Made by a program: the position numbers and the translations under genes. A stretch of 64,000 bases of DNA from NCBI RefSeq assembly GCF_000332295.1, contig NZ_KB235930.1, positions 2,685,395 through 2,749,394 of the forward strand. Direction: 5' to 3'. The notes under the pieces were generated by a model. The model ran no database searches, was not told the DNA's origin, and saw nothing but the letters and a program-made list of their open reading frames with translations. How positions within the stretch are numbered: position 1 is the first letter of the stretch; the number at the start of each line of letters is the position of its first letter. Source of the DNA: Fortiea contorta PCC 7126. Lineage in GTDB: Bacteria > Cyanobacteriota > Cyanobacteriia > Cyanobacteriales > Nostocaceae. Below are positions 1-9,033 of the stretch, in pieces.

Positions 1-87
1 CTCTGCGGTTGGGGTATTACTACAGGCACTGAGGGTAACTATTACAGCAGTAACAGCAGCCAAAAATACATAACGGGTTTTTCTCAT
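1..87 (-). CDS. Lipoprotein, N-terminal part only (cut by window start)
   Basis: The first 29 codons are visible on the minus strand and the gene runs off the window. The peptide starts MRKTRYVFLAAVTAV and carries a basic n-region, a hydrophobic core and a lipobox LSAC followed by SNTPT, so it should be a lipid-anchored protein exported by Sec. A good ribosome binding site (AGGAGC) lies about five bases ahead of the ATG at 87. Nothing of the mature domain is present, so its function cannot be given. Confidence 0.75.
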   Translation of the reverse strand, partial: MRKTRYVFLAAVTAVIVTLSACSNTPTAE

Positions 88-306
88 CTTTGCTCCTGGC
101 AAAATTTTAAGGTATTAAATACAACACTTGCAACCACTATCAACGGCGAGTTTGACGCTGTGTCATCTATTTAACTTTTCCATATAATGGAAGTTTTTAT
201 CAACTAGTTCTCACATCTCCACTAGGAATTTAATAATTTTTTTCAATTTATTGCTGCGAGGGAATGGGATCTGGGAAAAATAATTCTTGATTGTTGACTC
301 TTTTTT

Positions 307-1299
307 TCAAGCCTTAATTACCTCAAATTCTCCCATGCATCCGTTTTCGGCGATCGCGTCTTGGTGGGGGTGAAACATATACTTACCTGGGTAGCGAAAG
401 GCGAATTCTAAGATGTGTCTTTCGGCTATACCCATGGTGATCACGTCGGTTTTCTCGCTCGCAGTCATACTCATCCCATAACGATAGACGTCAAAAAAGT
501 TAGCGTGGAGGTGAAAGGTGACAGCGGGATCGAATTCGATAATGTTGAGGACGTACAAGCGAATCAACTGGTTTTGGTAAATAGGAATCGGGTGATGCAT
601 GTAGTGATGCGGCAAGCCGTTAAAGGCGTAGTATTCATTGTGGTTATCATCGTTGATGTCATACCCACTCATCACCAGCACGATTTCATCAGCGGGAGGA
701 CGAGGTGTGGGCGGATCGATGATAAACATCCCATACAGCCCCTTGGCAATGTGGCGGGTGACTGGTTCGACGTGGCAATGGTATAAATGTACACCATAAG
801 GCTCGGCATCAAACTCATAAATGGTGGCTTTGTTGTGGCTGATGGGGCGAACGCCGTCCATTTCTGCGGGATGGACACCATGAAAATGGAGAGAATGGGA
901 ATGTCCCGCTTGGTTGAGGAAGAGGACGCGAATGCGATCGCCTTGTTTGGCTCTGAGTGTCGGCCCTGGTATGCGACCGTTCAAGTCCCAAATGTTGTAT
1001 GATACTGCACTGTTGAGTTGAATTGTGGAAGTACCAGCGACTAACTGAAATTCTCGAATTGTGCGCCCATTTTCTTGTTTAATTGTCCCATAATTAAAAT
1101 CCCTGAGCATTTTCATGGGATTAGTTGTGTTATCTGCTGTTTCTATCTCCAGAGGTGGCACTTTGACAATTGGTTTTTGGAGATTGAGCGTGTACCAAAG
1201 TGCGCCCGCACCTGCGACTCCAGCCCCACATAATCCTAGTTTGAGTAATTGTCGGCGGCTCCAAAGTTCATCTTGATCTAGAGCGAAGTTATTGGGCAT
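307..1299 (-). CDS. Two-domain multicopper oxidase, Tat-exported
   Basis: A copper oxidase of two cupredoxin domains that would oxidise metal ions or phenolics outside the cytoplasm. Counted from the ATG at 1299, a twin-arginine signal (SRRQLLKLGL) lies near residues 14-23. The first domain has HSLHFHG near 135-141 and HLYHCHVEPVTRHI around 171-184, followed by a Met-containing KGLYGM, which is a complete type 1 copper site. The second domain has HLHANFF near 263 and HPHQ near 310, where most laccases have HCH. Type 1 copper should therefore sit only in domain 1, as in 'type C' two-domain oxidases. A TTG at 1326 in the same frame is an alternative start; neither start has a strong ribosome binding site. 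Substrate unknown. Confidence 0.85.
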   Translation of the reverse strand: MPNNFALDQDELWSRRQLLKLGLCGAGVAGAGALWYTLNLQKPIVKVPPLEIETADNTTNPMKMLRDFNYGTIKQENGRTIREFQLVAGTSTIQLNSAVSYNIWDLNGRIPGPTLRAKQGDRIRVLFLNQAGHSHSLHFHGVHPAEMDGVRPISHNKATIYEFDAEPYGVHLYHCHVEPVTRHIAKGLYGMFIIDPPTPRPPADEIVLVMSGYDINDDNHNEYYAFNGLPHHYMHHPIPIYQNQLIRLYVLNIIEFDPAVTFHLHANFFDVYRYGMSMTASEKTDVITMGIAERHILEFAFRYPGKYMFHPHQDAIAENGCMGEFEVIKA

Positions 1300-1395
1300 G
1301 GCATGATTAACGGTTTTCAGCAGCAAAGGTTGCCAAAAATTAGCAAGTATATATATTATCTGAATTAAAAATTATTATCAATACTAGATATGCTA

Positions 1396-1503
1396 GTAGG
1401 GTGTGTTACGGCAGTGTCAGGATTTGAGTATGAGCGACAGTATAAATTGCCGTAACGCACCATGATCAAGCGGTGCGTTGCGCGTTGCTTTAACGCACCC
1501 TAC
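1396..1503. repeat. Dispersed element with GTAGGGTG/CACCCTAC ends
   Basis: The segment begins GTAGGGTGTGTTACGGCA and ends TAACGCACCCTAC, with further internal inverted arms (TGCCGTAACGCAC near 1448, GGTGCGTT near 1472). Related copies lie at 6989-7024 and 60974-61051. It carries no gene and looks like a small non-autonomous palindromic repeat between the oxidase and cbiM. Confidence 0.6.
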
Positions 1504-1542
1504 CATTTAAGCTTTACTTTATAAATAATCCCTTATGTTACT

Positions 1543-2310
1543 ATGCAACGAAATCGAGCATCGCTAATTTTCATCGGGGTTTTGAGCTTTTATGTAGTAG
1601 CGATCGCACCGGCGCCAGCTTACGCGATGCATATTATGGAAGGTTATTTACCGGGGGTTTGGGCGATTTTTTGGTGGTTAGTGGCTTTACCATTTTTGGT
1701 TTTGGGATGGCGATCGCTCGCTCGGATCACCAAAGCCAACCCAGAGCTAAAATTACTCTTAGCATTGGCGGGCGCTTTTAGCTTCGTCTTATCAGCGCTG
1801 AAAATTCCCTCAGTTACTGGGAGTTGTTCTCATCCGACAGGAACTGGTTTAGGTGCGGTGTTATTCGGGCCTTTAGCGATGTCGGTGTTGGGTAGCTTGG
1901 TTTTGTTGTTTCAAGCTTTGCTGTTAGCTCATGGTGGTTTGACAACATTGGGCGCTAATGCATTTTCGATGGCTATAGCTGGCCCCTTTGCGGCTTACTG
2001 GATATATAACCTGATGATGCAGTTAACTGGTAAGCAAAGAATCGCCATTTTTTTAGCCGCTGCTTTAGCAGATTTACTCACCTATATTATTACTTCCATA
2101 CAACTTGCTTTAGCTTTTCCCGCACCTGTGGGGGGATTTATCGCTTCATTCGTCAAGTTTGCCGGAATTTTCGCCCTTACTCAAGTCCCTTTGGCCATTA
2201 GCGAAGGATTGCTGACTGTGTTGGTGTGGAACTGGCTACAATCCTACAGTCCGCAAGAACTAGAACTTTTGAATTTGATTAAACAGGAACCTAAAAATGA
2301 ATCGATCTAA
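1543..2310 (+). CDS. cbiM: ECF cobalt transporter, substrate-binding subunit CbiM
   Basis: Membrane S-component of an energy-coupling-factor uptake system for Co2+. The protein (255 aa) has a signal peptide ending PAYA, followed by MHIMEGYLP. In the CbiM/NikM family the new N-terminal Met-His after cleavage binds the metal, so cleavage after AYA would expose it. Further family marks are [19 protein letters not shown] and [18 protein letters not shown]. It begins an operon with cbiN (14-base overlap), cbiQ and cbiO. No cobalamin riboswitch could be recognised upstream, only a dispersed repeat. Confidence 0.9.
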   Translation: MQRNRASLIFIGVLSFYVVAIAPAPAYAMHIMEGYLPGVWAIFWWLVALPFLVLGWRSLARITKANPELKLLLALAGAFSFVLSALKIPSVTGSCSHPTGTGLGAVLFGPLAMSVLGSLVLLFQALLLAHGGLTTLGANAFSMAIAGPFAAYWIYNLMMQLTGKQRIAIFLAAALADLLTYIITSIQLALAFPAPVGGFIASFVKFAGIFALTQVPLAISEGLLTVLVWNWLQSYSPQELELLNLIKQEPKNESI

Positions 2311-2611
2311 ACAAGGATTGAGTAACTGGTTGTTGATTTTAGCAGTCATCACCTTAGCCGTTGTACCATTAATATTTGTGCATGGGGGTGAGTTTACAGG
2401 TTCAGACGACAAAGCTGAAAAAGCAATTAGTGAAGTTAAACCTGGATATGAACCTTGGTTTAAACCGCTGTTTGAACCGCCTAGTAGTGAAGTGGAAAGC
2501 TTATTATTTACCTCGCAAGCAGCTTTAGGTACTGGCGTCATTGGCTATGTAATTGGTTTGTATAAGGGGCGCGCCCAACAGCGTCGAAGTCGTGATGAGA
2601 ATACGGATTGA
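2297..2611 (+). CDS. cbiN: ECF cobalt transporter accessory subunit CbiN
   Basis: Small two-helix membrane protein (104 aa) that loads or stabilises CbiM during cobalt uptake. Helices lie at about residues 11-29 and 69-90. The loop between them holds [18 protein letters not shown] and [23 protein letters not shown], a typical CbiN pattern. The ATG overlaps the end of cbiM by 14 bases and the tail overlaps cbiQ by 17 bases, so translation of the three is probably coupled. Confidence 0.9.
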   Translation: MNRSKQGLSNWLLILAVITLAVVPLIFVHGGEFTGSDDKAEKAISEVKPGYEPWFKPLFEPPSSEVESLLFTSQAALGTGVIGYVIGLYKGRAQQRRSRDENTD

Positions 2612-3404
2612 CACCCTGGCTTACACAAATCGCCTGCGGTGGTTAGCACCAGAACAGAAGTTATTGTTGGCGATCGCACTTTTAATCATCGCCGCTTTTA
2701 CCCATCCTCCGATTCAGATTTTGATTGCTATTTGGATGAGTATTTGGACTGTTGTTTATGCGGGTATTCCTCTTAAAATTTATTTGCAGTTAGTCTATGT
2801 TGCCAGTTTGTTTTGGTTAACCAGTTTACCAGCTTTAGTGATTAATGGTGTTGATAGTTCTCACCTAAATTTAGTGTATCATGACTCAATTACTGGGTGG
2901 AAGATAGGCAGTTATTATCTATATCTTAGCCGTCATGGTATTGACCAGGGGCTGACAATTTTCACAAGAGCGATCGCCTCGCTTTCCTGCTTATATTTTG
3001 TCATGCTCACCATCCCATTTACGGATCTGTTACAGACTTTGCGGCGAGTCGGCGTTCCTGTATTATTAACCGACTTATTATTATTAATGTATCGCTTTAT
3101 TTTCGTGCTCTTAAACACAGCTACCGATTTATGGATTGCTCAAACATCTCGCGGTGGCTACTCTACATTCAGCACGGGAATGAAAAGTTTAGCTTTATTG
3201 ATTGGACAATTACTCCAGCGGACTCTAGAAAATTATCGTCAAGTTTCTTTAAGTTTGGCGTCACGGGGCTTTGATGGTGAATTCCGAGTCTGGCATTCCC
3301 ATCGCCATCATCGATCTCAAAGATATGCTCTAGAAGCGATAATAGGTTGTGTAATATTAATATTATTAGCATGGAAATTACCTAACTTTTCAATCATACC
3401 TTGA
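2595..3404 (+). CDS. cbiQ: ECF transporter transmembrane subunit CbiQ
   Basis: T-component (269 aa) that links the metal-binding subunit to the ATPase. It has several predicted membrane helices (for example LLLAIALLIIAAF and CLYFVMLTIPF). The coupling motif ASRGFDGE near residue 220 is the conserved CbiQ sequence that contacts the ATPase. The ATG at 2595 ([10 protein letters not shown]) is chosen because it gives the usual family N-terminus; the frame is open further upstream. cbiO starts on the next base after its stop codon. Confidence 0.88.
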   Translation: MRIRIDTLAYTNRLRWLAPEQKLLLAIALLIIAAFTHPPIQILIAIWMSIWTVVYAGIPLKIYLQLVYVASLFWLTSLPALVINGVDSSHLNLVYHDSITGWKIGSYYLYLSRHGIDQGLTIFTRAIASLSCLYFVMLTIPFTDLLQTLRRVGVPVLLTDLLLLMYRFIFVLLNTATDLWIAQTSRGGYSTFSTGMKSLALLIGQLLQRTLENYRQVSLSLASRGFDGEFRVWHSHRHHRSQRYALEAIIGCVILILLAWKLPNFSIIP

Positions 3405-4229
3405 ATGCAATCATCATTACTCGAATTTCAGCAGATAAATTATACATATTTAGGTGGACAGCAATTAGCACTCAAAGGCTTAACCCTTAAAGTACCAGCT
3501 AAGAAAAAATGCGCTTTAATTGGTCATAATGGTTGTGGAAAAACCACTCTGTTTTTATTAGCCAATGGTCTATATAAACCTCAAACTGGCGTCATTAGTT
3601 GGCAAGGAAAACCGCTGCAATATGACCGCAAATCTTTAATAGCCTTACGCCAAAAAGTAGGATTAATTTTTCAAGACCCAGAGCAACAGCTAGTAGCGGC
3701 GACAGTAGAAGAAGATATTTCTTATGGTTTGTGTAATTTAGGTTTACCCGCAGCAGAAATTAAACAGCGAGTAGAGCAAACTTTAGTTGAATTTGGACTA
3801 ACAGAATTAGCTCAAAGACCAGTACATCACCTCAGCTTAGGTCAGAAAAAGCGAGTTTCTATTGCTGATGTCATGGTACTAAAACCAGAATTATTATTAT
3901 TAGATGAACCCACAGCATATCTAGATCAACTGCATAGCCGTAACCTGATGACAACCTTGCAAAAAATTCATCAGCAGGGAACAACAATCCTCATGGCAAC
4001 CCATGATCTAGATTTAGTTTATCGTTGGGCAGACTGGGTTTTTGTGATGGATCAAGGACAATTAATATTAGAGGGTAAACCTGATGATGTGTTTGCCCAA
4101 AAGCATATTTTGGCATCATTACAAATAGAAGTACCAGTGATATATGAAATGTTATTAACTGCAGCCAACGCCGAAGAAAGAGTAATTTTAGAAAGATTAC
4201 ATCAAAAAATTAGTCATGTATTTGGGTAG
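3405..4229 (+). CDS. cbiO: ECF transporter ATPase CbiO
   Basis: ABC-type ATPase (274 aa) that powers cobalt uptake through CbiMNQ. Walker A is GHNGCGKTT near residue 40, the Q-loop is FQDPEQQL, Walker B is LLLLDEPTA and the switch histidine is in ATHD. The signature is LSLGQKKR instead of LSGGQ, a mild departure that is tolerated in this family. It directly follows cbiQ with no gap, closing the operon. Confidence 0.9.
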   Translation: MQSSLLEFQQINYTYLGGQQLALKGLTLKVPAKKKCALIGHNGCGKTTLFLLANGLYKPQTGVISWQGKPLQYDRKSLIALRQKVGLIFQDPEQQLVAATVEEDISYGLCNLGLPAAEIKQRVEQTLVEFGLTELAQRPVHHLSLGQKKRVSIADVMVLKPELLLLDEPTAYLDQLHSRNLMTTLQKIHQQGTTILMATHDLDLVYRWADWVFVMDQGQLILEGKPDDVFAQKHILASLQIEVPVIYEMLLTAANAEERVILERLHQKISHVFG

Positions 4230-4442
4230 GGTTGTACAGGAGTAGTTTTAATAAAAATTTGCACGACGATAAGTAAGTACAACATTTAACGTATATTTTA
4301 TTGTCAATATAGCCTAGGAAATACTCTAAAATCCCCCATGAGGGCATTGCAAATAGTGGAGAATTTCTGCTTTTTATTAATGTGGTGCCGCAATTACATT
4401 GTCAAATTTGTGTGAATCTAACTATTAAACACAAGGCAAATA

Positions 4443-5366
4443 ATGCACATTCCTGATGGATTTATTTCTCTACCGGTGGCAGCAGCTACTGGTGTCATAA
4501 GTGTCGCTGCTCTCAGTATTGCTTTAAGGCGATCGCAAGTAGCCTTTGGGATCCGCCGCGCCCCGGTTCTCGGCTTAACTACCGCCTTTATTTTTGCCGC
4601 CCAGATGATCAATTTTCCTGTAGCTGGGGGCACCAGTGGTCACTTGTTGGGGGGAACCCTAGCTGCAGTTATCTTAGGTAGCCCGTGGGCGGGGATGCTA
4701 TGTATTGCTACAGTGTTGATTATCCAGGCTGTGTTATTTGCGGATGGCGGAATTACAGTTTTGGGCACCAATATTTTAAACATGGGGGTAATTGGCGTTT
4801 GGGTAGGCTGGGCGCTGACTCAAACTTTACAGCGGCTATTCGGCGGATCACAAAGACGCTTACCTTTAGCAGCGGGAATTGCAGCGGGTGTTAGTGTAGT
4901 GGTAGCGGCGATCGCCTGCGCGTTAGAATTAGCTCTTTCCGGAACCGCATTAATTGGTATAGTGTTAACAGCTATGACGGGAACCCATATCCTAATTGGG
5001 ATTGGGGAAGGATTAATTACCGGCAGTGTGTTGACTTACCTTTCCCAAGCTAGACCAGATTTGTTACCAGGAGAACAGCAAAAGTTTCGCGGCTGGTCAG
5101 TTCCTGTGGTAACTATTTTATTAATTGCAGGTGTATTATCCCTATTTGCTTCAGCTTGGCCTGACGGCTTAGAGAAAGTAGCAGAAAATATCGGCTTTAT
5201 CAAACTAGCAGAAAACGTCCGCGTTATTGTGCCCACACCCCTAGCTGACTATGGTATTCAAGGATTAGGCGCCATTGGTACTAGTATCGCCGGCTTGATT
5301 GGATCTGCAGTTTGCTTTGCTGTCGCTTTCGGGATTGCGAAAATAGTCAAACCGAAAAATGCTTGA
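4443..5366 (+). CDS. ECF Co/Ni transporter, CbiM/NikM with PDGLE-type C-terminal part
   Basis: Second metal-binding S-component in the window (307 aa). It starts directly with MHIPDGFIS, so the metal-binding Met-His is at the N-terminus without a cleaved signal. MINFPVAGGTSGHLLGG and VLFADGGITVLGTNILNMG are family motifs. After about residue 220 an extra part contains ASAWPDGLEKVAENIGF, a PDGLE-type stretch that replaces a separate N subunit. Its stop overlaps the next gene by eight bases. Ni or Co specificity cannot be decided from sequence; a nickel role would fit urease or hydrogenase maturation. Confidence 0.87.
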   Translation: MHIPDGFISLPVAAATGVISVAALSIALRRSQVAFGIRRAPVLGLTTAFIFAAQMINFPVAGGTSGHLLGGTLAAVILGSPWAGMLCIATVLIIQAVLFADGGITVLGTNILNMGVIGVWVGWALTQTLQRLFGGSQRRLPLAAGIAAGVSVVVAAIACALELALSGTALIGIVLTAMTGTHILIGIGEGLITGSVLTYLSQARPDLLPGEQQKFRGWSVPVVTILLIAGVLSLFASAWPDGLEKVAENIGFIKLAENVRVIVPTPLADYGIQGLGAIGTSIAGLIGSAVCFAVAFGIAKIVKPKNA

Positions 5367-6009
5367 GATTTCCTTACCCTTACGTTTGCAATTATCTTTA
5401 GTGATTGTAATTGGCGCAGCTTTATTAAAACATCAAGCTTGGTATAGCTTAGGTGTATATGGAGCGATCGCTATTTTGTGGGCTTGGCTGTTACGAGTAC
5501 CCATTTCTCATTTGGGAAAATTACTAGGCACAGAATTGATTTTCCTGTCATTATTAGCCTTACCCTTGGGATGGGAACGCGCTAGTTTTTTGTTAGTGCG
5601 ATCGTTAATTTGTCTCCTGGCCATGAATAGTTTTTTGTTAACCTTACCTCCCCACAGTTTCGGTATCGCCCTCAAAAACTTACCCCTCCCAGCAGCGTTA
5701 AAAGAAAATTTGCTCTTGGCTGGACAATACCTGGAAATTTTGTTGTCTGAAGTCACAAGAATGCAGCGTAGCGCCCAACTCCGAGGCATCAATGGCGCCG
5801 CTGGCTGGTTGCGTTACACTAGTGCAGCCATGATTGGAGCATTATATCTCCGCAGTTTAGATAGAGCCGAGCGAGTCTACGCCGCCATGATCTCCCGTGG
5901 TTATAACGGACAGTTACCCCTAGATGCTACATCCACACCAAAACAGCGCGGCGTCTTATTATTAGCAGGAGCGATCGCTATTTGTATTACAATCAGTTCT
6001 TATATTTAA
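5359..6009 (+). CDS. ECF transporter transmembrane subunit, CbiQ family (second system)
   Basis: T-component of 216 aa with membrane helices in both halves. Two coupling motifs typical of CbiQ are present, RSAQLRGI near residue 136 and AAMISRGYNGQ near 176. It overlaps the preceding M-type gene by eight bases. The matching ATPase lies 219 bases downstream behind repeats. Confidence 0.86.
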   Translation: MLEISLPLRLQLSLVIVIGAALLKHQAWYSLGVYGAIAILWAWLLRVPISHLGKLLGTELIFLSLLALPLGWERASFLLVRSLICLLAMNSFLLTLPPHSFGIALKNLPLPAALKENLLLAGQYLEILLSEVTRMQRSAQLRGINGAAGWLRYTSAAMIGALYLRSLDRAERVYAAMISRGYNGQLPLDATSTPKQRGVLLLAGAIAICITISSYI

Positions 6010-6060
6010 TGTTATTTGCAATTATACCAATTTCAATAATCTTTGCGACAGATGTATGGT

Positions 6061-6090
6061 GGGTGAGGGCAAACAACCGTTTGCCCCTAC
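6061..6090. repeat. Palindrome of the GGGCgAACaaccGTTcGCCCCTAC family
   Basis: GGGCAAACaaccGTTTGCCC forms an eight-base hairpin and is followed by CTAC. Relatives occur at 25890-25920, 27686-27710, 61086-61168 and, expanded in tandem, at 32072-32217 and 56088-56267. Confidence 0.65.
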
Positions 6091-6141
6091 AATCTATTTG
6101 TCTCATTCTTTGTTCAAATTAGTATTAGTTATCTCTAATTT

Positions 6142-6241
6142 CCCCACCTCCCCATCTCCCCATCTCCCCATCTCCCCACACCTCCCACACCCCCCACACT
6201 CCCCATCCCCCCATCTCCCCACCCCCCCATGCCCCATTCCC
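6142..6241. repeat. C-rich tandem repeat (CCCCATCT units)
   Basis: About 100 bases of pyrimidine-rich sequence with at least three CCCCATCT units in a row, then looser CCCCAC/CCCCAT variants. It runs into the ATG of the following ATPase gene, so the leader of that gene is almost free of G on the coding strand. Short tandemly repeated sequences of this kind are common between cyanobacterial genes. Confidence 0.7.
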
Positions 6242-6960
6242 CTAAAAACATCGTCGAGGTGCAAAACTTGGTGTATGCTTATGCTCGTCAAGAGCCAGTT
6301 TTGCAGGATATTTCCTTTAGTTTAAATGCAGGCGATCGCGTGGCGTTGATGGGGGCTACTGGTTCAGGAAAAAGTACTTTATTAGAAAATTTGATTGGTT
6401 TAAAACAACCACAAGCCGGGAAAATTTGGATTAATCATATCCTGGTAGAGCCTCAAAATTTACCGCAAGTGCGTCGCTATATCGGCTTTGGTTTCCAAGA
6501 TGCCAACGACCAATTATTTATGCCTACCATTATTGAAGATATCACCTTTGGGCCTCGCAATTATGGCGTAGCTCCAGCGATCGCTACAGATCAAGCGCGA
6601 CAGTTATTAGCAGATTTTGGACTCGAAGCCTACGCCCACCGTTCCGCTCACGAACTTTCTGGTGGACAAAGACGCCTTGCTGCTTTAGCCGCAATTTTGG
6701 CATTAAATCCGACAATTCTCATTTTGGACGAGCCAACCACTGGTCTTGACCCTGCATGGCGGCGTCATTTAGCACAAGTATTATTAAAGTTGCCTGTGCA
6801 AGTGATGTTAATTGCTTCCCATGACCTCCACTGGTTAAGTAAAATCACGCAACGTGCTTTAGTTTTAGCAGGTGGTAGCATCGCTTTAGACACCGACATC
6901 CAACCACTTCTGCAAGATGGGGAAACTTTAGAGAAATTGGGTTTACCCATAGATTGGTAG
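6229..6960 (+). CDS. ECF transporter ATPase, CbiO family (second system)
   Basis: ABC ATPase (243 aa) for the second Co/Ni system. Walker A is GATGSGKST near residue 43, the Q-loop region is GFQDANDQLF, the signature is a canonical LSGGQRR, Walker B is LILDEPTTGLDP and the switch is ASHD. The annotated ATG (MPHSPKNIVEVQNLVYAY) sits inside a C-rich repeat with no ribosome binding site; a GTG nine codons later (VEVQNL) is possible but would remove little. A hairpin at 6989-7024 may end the transcript. Confidence 0.85.
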   Translation: MPHSPKNIVEVQNLVYAYARQEPVLQDISFSLNAGDRVALMGATGSGKSTLLENLIGLKQPQAGKIWINHILVEPQNLPQVRRYIGFGFQDANDQLFMPTIIEDITFGPRNYGVAPAIATDQARQLLADFGLEAYAHRSAHELSGGQRRLAALAAILALNPTILILDEPTTGLDPAWRRHLAQVLLKLPVQVMLIASHDLHWLSKITQRALVLAGGSIALDTDIQPLLQDGETLEKLGLPIDW

Positions 6961-6988
6961 GAAATAGGGGCGCTGAGGCTAGCATCGT

Positions 6989-7024
6989 CGGTGCGTTACG
7001 GACTAAAGTCCTAACGCGCCCTAC
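6989..7024 (+). terminator. Hairpin repeat behind the second ATPase gene
   Basis: GGTGCGTTA and TAACGCGCC flank the perfect inner palindrome GGACTAAAGTCC. The stem is long but no T-run follows, so termination is an inference. It is also a short member of the GTAGGGTGCGTTA repeat family. The following bases (7027-7047) resemble the inner end of the MITE at 55881-55991. Confidence 0.4.
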
Positions 7025-7068
7025 TAGACTGACACAGCTAAAATAGTTCATTAGAAGTAGGATCTGGG

Positions 7069-7100
7069 TGTTGGGTTGCGTTACACTTCACCCAACCTAC
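7069..7100. repeat. GTTGGGTT...CACCCAACCTAC repeat
   Basis: A short inverted repeat, GTTGGGTTGCGTTACACTTC followed by ACCCAACCTAC. A longer relative lies at 59548-59628. Confidence 0.5.
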
Positions 7101-7112
7101 AAAATCTTCATC

Positions 7113-7176
7113 CTTCAGACTTCAGACTTCAGACTTCAGACTTCAGACTTCAGACTTCATCCTTCTTGTACTAGTT
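7113..7176. repeat. Heptamer array CTTCAGA with shared flank
   Basis: Six perfect CTTCAGA units occupy 7113-7154, followed by CTTCATC. The next bases, read on the minus strand as ACTAGTACAAGAAGGATGAA, match the flank of another heptamer array at 28792-28812. The array sits directly behind the stop codon of gpsA. Confidence 0.75.
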
Positions 7177-8103
7177 ATACTCCGGCTTGATGTCTCGCAA
7201 CATTAATTCATCCAGCGCCTGTTGTGGGGTAATTTCACCTGCAAGTAAGCGGTAAACTTGCGCTGTAATGGGAATGGGAATATTTTGCTGTTGGGCTTTT
7301 TGCACTAGAACTCGGCATGTGTTGACGCCTTCGGCAGTTCCTGGTAAACTCGCCAGAATCTCTGTGAGTGTCTTACCGTGAGCTAGTTGGTAGCCTACTT
7401 GATAATTGCGACTCAAAGGACTATTGCAAGTGGCGAGTAAATCTCCTAAACCTGATAAACCGTAAAATGTCTCGGTTTTCGCTCCCCAAAAGTTACCGAT
7501 GCGAACCATTTCTGTGAGTCCACGGGTGACTAAACCAGCTTTGGCGTTGGTTCCCAAGTGTAAACCATCGCACACACCAGAGGCGATCGCAATCACGTTT
7601 TTTAGTGTACCACCCAATTCTACTCCCACAGGGTCGGCATTGGTATATACACGGAAACGACTGGAAGAAAAGACCAGTTGCACATATTCAGCCGCAGTAG
7701 ATACACTACTAGCAACTACTGTAGCGGCTGGTAATTCCTGTTGAATTTCTTGGGATAAATTAGGCCCTGATAAAACCACCACTGGGTGGTGAGGGAATGC
7801 TGTTTGCCAAATTTGTGAAGGCGTCAAGGTGGTTTTGGGATCTAATCCTTTCGTCGCTGTGACAAAAATTGTTTGTGGAGAAACAGCAAAAGACTTGACT
7901 TGTGCGACTACATCCCCTACACCTTTCATGGAAATTGCAGAAAGGATGATTTGGGCATCTTGCAGCACTTCTTCTAGAGTAGACGATCCATCACGTGACC
8001 ACAAACGCACCCTGTGTCCATTGGAAAATGCCAAATTTGCGAGAACTGTGCCCCAAGCACCTGCTCCCAAAATGGTTACGGTTTGTGGTTGGTCATTTGG
8101 CAT
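7171..8103 (-). CDS. gpsA: NAD(P)H-dependent glycerol-3-phosphate dehydrogenase
   Basis: Makes sn-glycerol 3-phosphate from dihydroxyacetone phosphate for membrane lipid synthesis. The Rossmann motif is VTILGAGAWGTVLA at the N-terminus; ATKGLDP, VLSGPNLSQEI, ELGGTLKNVIAIASG (with the catalytic Lys) and GLSGLGDLLATC with NSPLSRN are diagnostic for GpsA. The ATG at 8103 (MPNDQPQTVTILG) is preferred over the one at 8130. A long-standing pairing with lipA upstream (39 bases apart, same strand) suggests co-transcription. Confidence 0.93.
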   Translation of the reverse strand: MPNDQPQTVTILGAGAWGTVLANLAFSNGHRVRLWSRDGSSTLEEVLQDAQIILSAISMKGVGDVVAQVKSFAVSPQTIFVTATKGLDPKTTLTPSQIWQTAFPHHPVVVLSGPNLSQEIQQELPAATVVASSVSTAAEYVQLVFSSSRFRVYTNADPVGVELGGTLKNVIAIASGVCDGLHLGTNAKAGLVTRGLTEMVRIGNFWGAKTETFYGLSGLGDLLATCNSPLSRNYQVGYQLAHGKTLTEILASLPGTAEGVNTCRVLVQKAQQQNIPIPITAQVYRLLAGEITPQQALDELMLRDIKPEYN

Positions 8104-8142
8104 GTGGTAGATGTGATTGTTGATGGTCAAGTGTCAAGTGTT

Positions 8143-9033
8143 TTACTCTCCATCAGCTGATTTCCTGCTGCGGGGGTAGCGTTGTATTAATTCCCTGACT
8201 TGTTCTGCATGATATGAGCTTCTGGTCAAGGGTGAAGAAACAACTTGTAAAAATCCTATTTCTTCGCCGAATGCTTTCCAGTCAGCAAATTGTACTGGGG
8301 TAATGAAATCATCTACTTTGAGATGTTTTTGACTAGGTTGGAGGTATTGCCCAATTGTTAAGATATCGCAATCGACAGAGCGCAAGTCTTGCATGACTTG
8401 GCGAATTTCGGCGTCAGTTTCGCCAAGTCCCACCATGATTCCCGATTTGGTGTATGTCCAAGGGGCGATTTGACGAGAACGCTGTAATAATTCTAGTGTG
8501 CGATCGTAGTTACCTTGGGGACGGACGCGGCGATATAAGCGCGAGATAGTTTCTGTATTGTGATTGAGTACTTCTGGTGCAGCTTCTAGAATAATCTCTA
8601 AAGCTTGCCAATTACCGCACAAGTCAGGAATTAACACCTCAATGGTAGTCTGGGGTGAAATTGTCCGCACGGCTGTAATACACTGGACAAACTGAGATGC
8701 ACCACCATCAGGTAAATCGTCCCGGTTCACAGAAGTAATTACCACATGATTGAGTCGCATTCTCCGAACCGCTTCAGCTAATCGCGCTGGTTCTGTAGGA
8801 TCTAGCGGTTGGGGTTTTTTCTCAAAATCTATATCGCAGTAGGGACAGGCGCGGGTACAGGCTGGCCCCATAATTAAAAATGTGGCGGTACCAGCTTGGA
8901 AACACTCGCCAATGTTGGGACAAGATGCTTCTTCACAAACTGTATTGAGCGCTAAATCTCGTAAAATATCTTTGACGTTACCGACGCGCTCCCACTGAGG
9001 CGCTTTCACTCGCAACCAATCTGGTTTTTTCAT
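8143..9033 (-). CDS. lipA: Lipoyl synthase
   Basis: Radical SAM enzyme (296 aa) that inserts two sulfur atoms into protein-bound octanoyl groups to make lipoyl cofactor. The auxiliary cluster cysteines are in [14 protein letters not shown] (CX4CX5C), the radical SAM cluster is CTRACPYC, and [21 protein letters not shown] and [10 protein letters not shown] are typical LipA motifs. The ending RSSYHAEQ is the conserved C-terminal Arg-Ser-Ser motif. It lies upstream of gpsA on the same strand. Confidence 0.93.
   Translation of the reverse strand: MKKPDWLRVKAPQWERVGNVKDILRDLALNTVCEEASCPNIGECFQAGTATFLIMGPACTRACPYCDIDFEKKPQPLDPTEPARLAEAVRRMRLNHVVITSVNRDDLPDGGASQFVQCITAVRTISPQTTIEVLIPDLCGNWQALEIILEAAPEVLNHNTETISRLYRRVRPQGNYDRTLELLQRSRQIAPWTYTKSGIMVGLGETDAEIRQVMQDLRSVDCDILTIGQYLQPSQKHLKVDDFITPVQFADWKAFGEEIGFLQVVSSPLTRSSYHAEQVRELIQRYPRSRKSADGE

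Noticed and set aside
415-1002. Plus-strand frames over the multicopper oxidase gene
   Set aside because: They are shadows of the minus-strand gene, which has full copper motifs; their peptides lack any family pattern.
1327-1542. Cobalamin riboswitch ahead of cbiM
   Set aside because: The conserved B12-box and core sequences were not found; the region is filled by a dispersed repeat.
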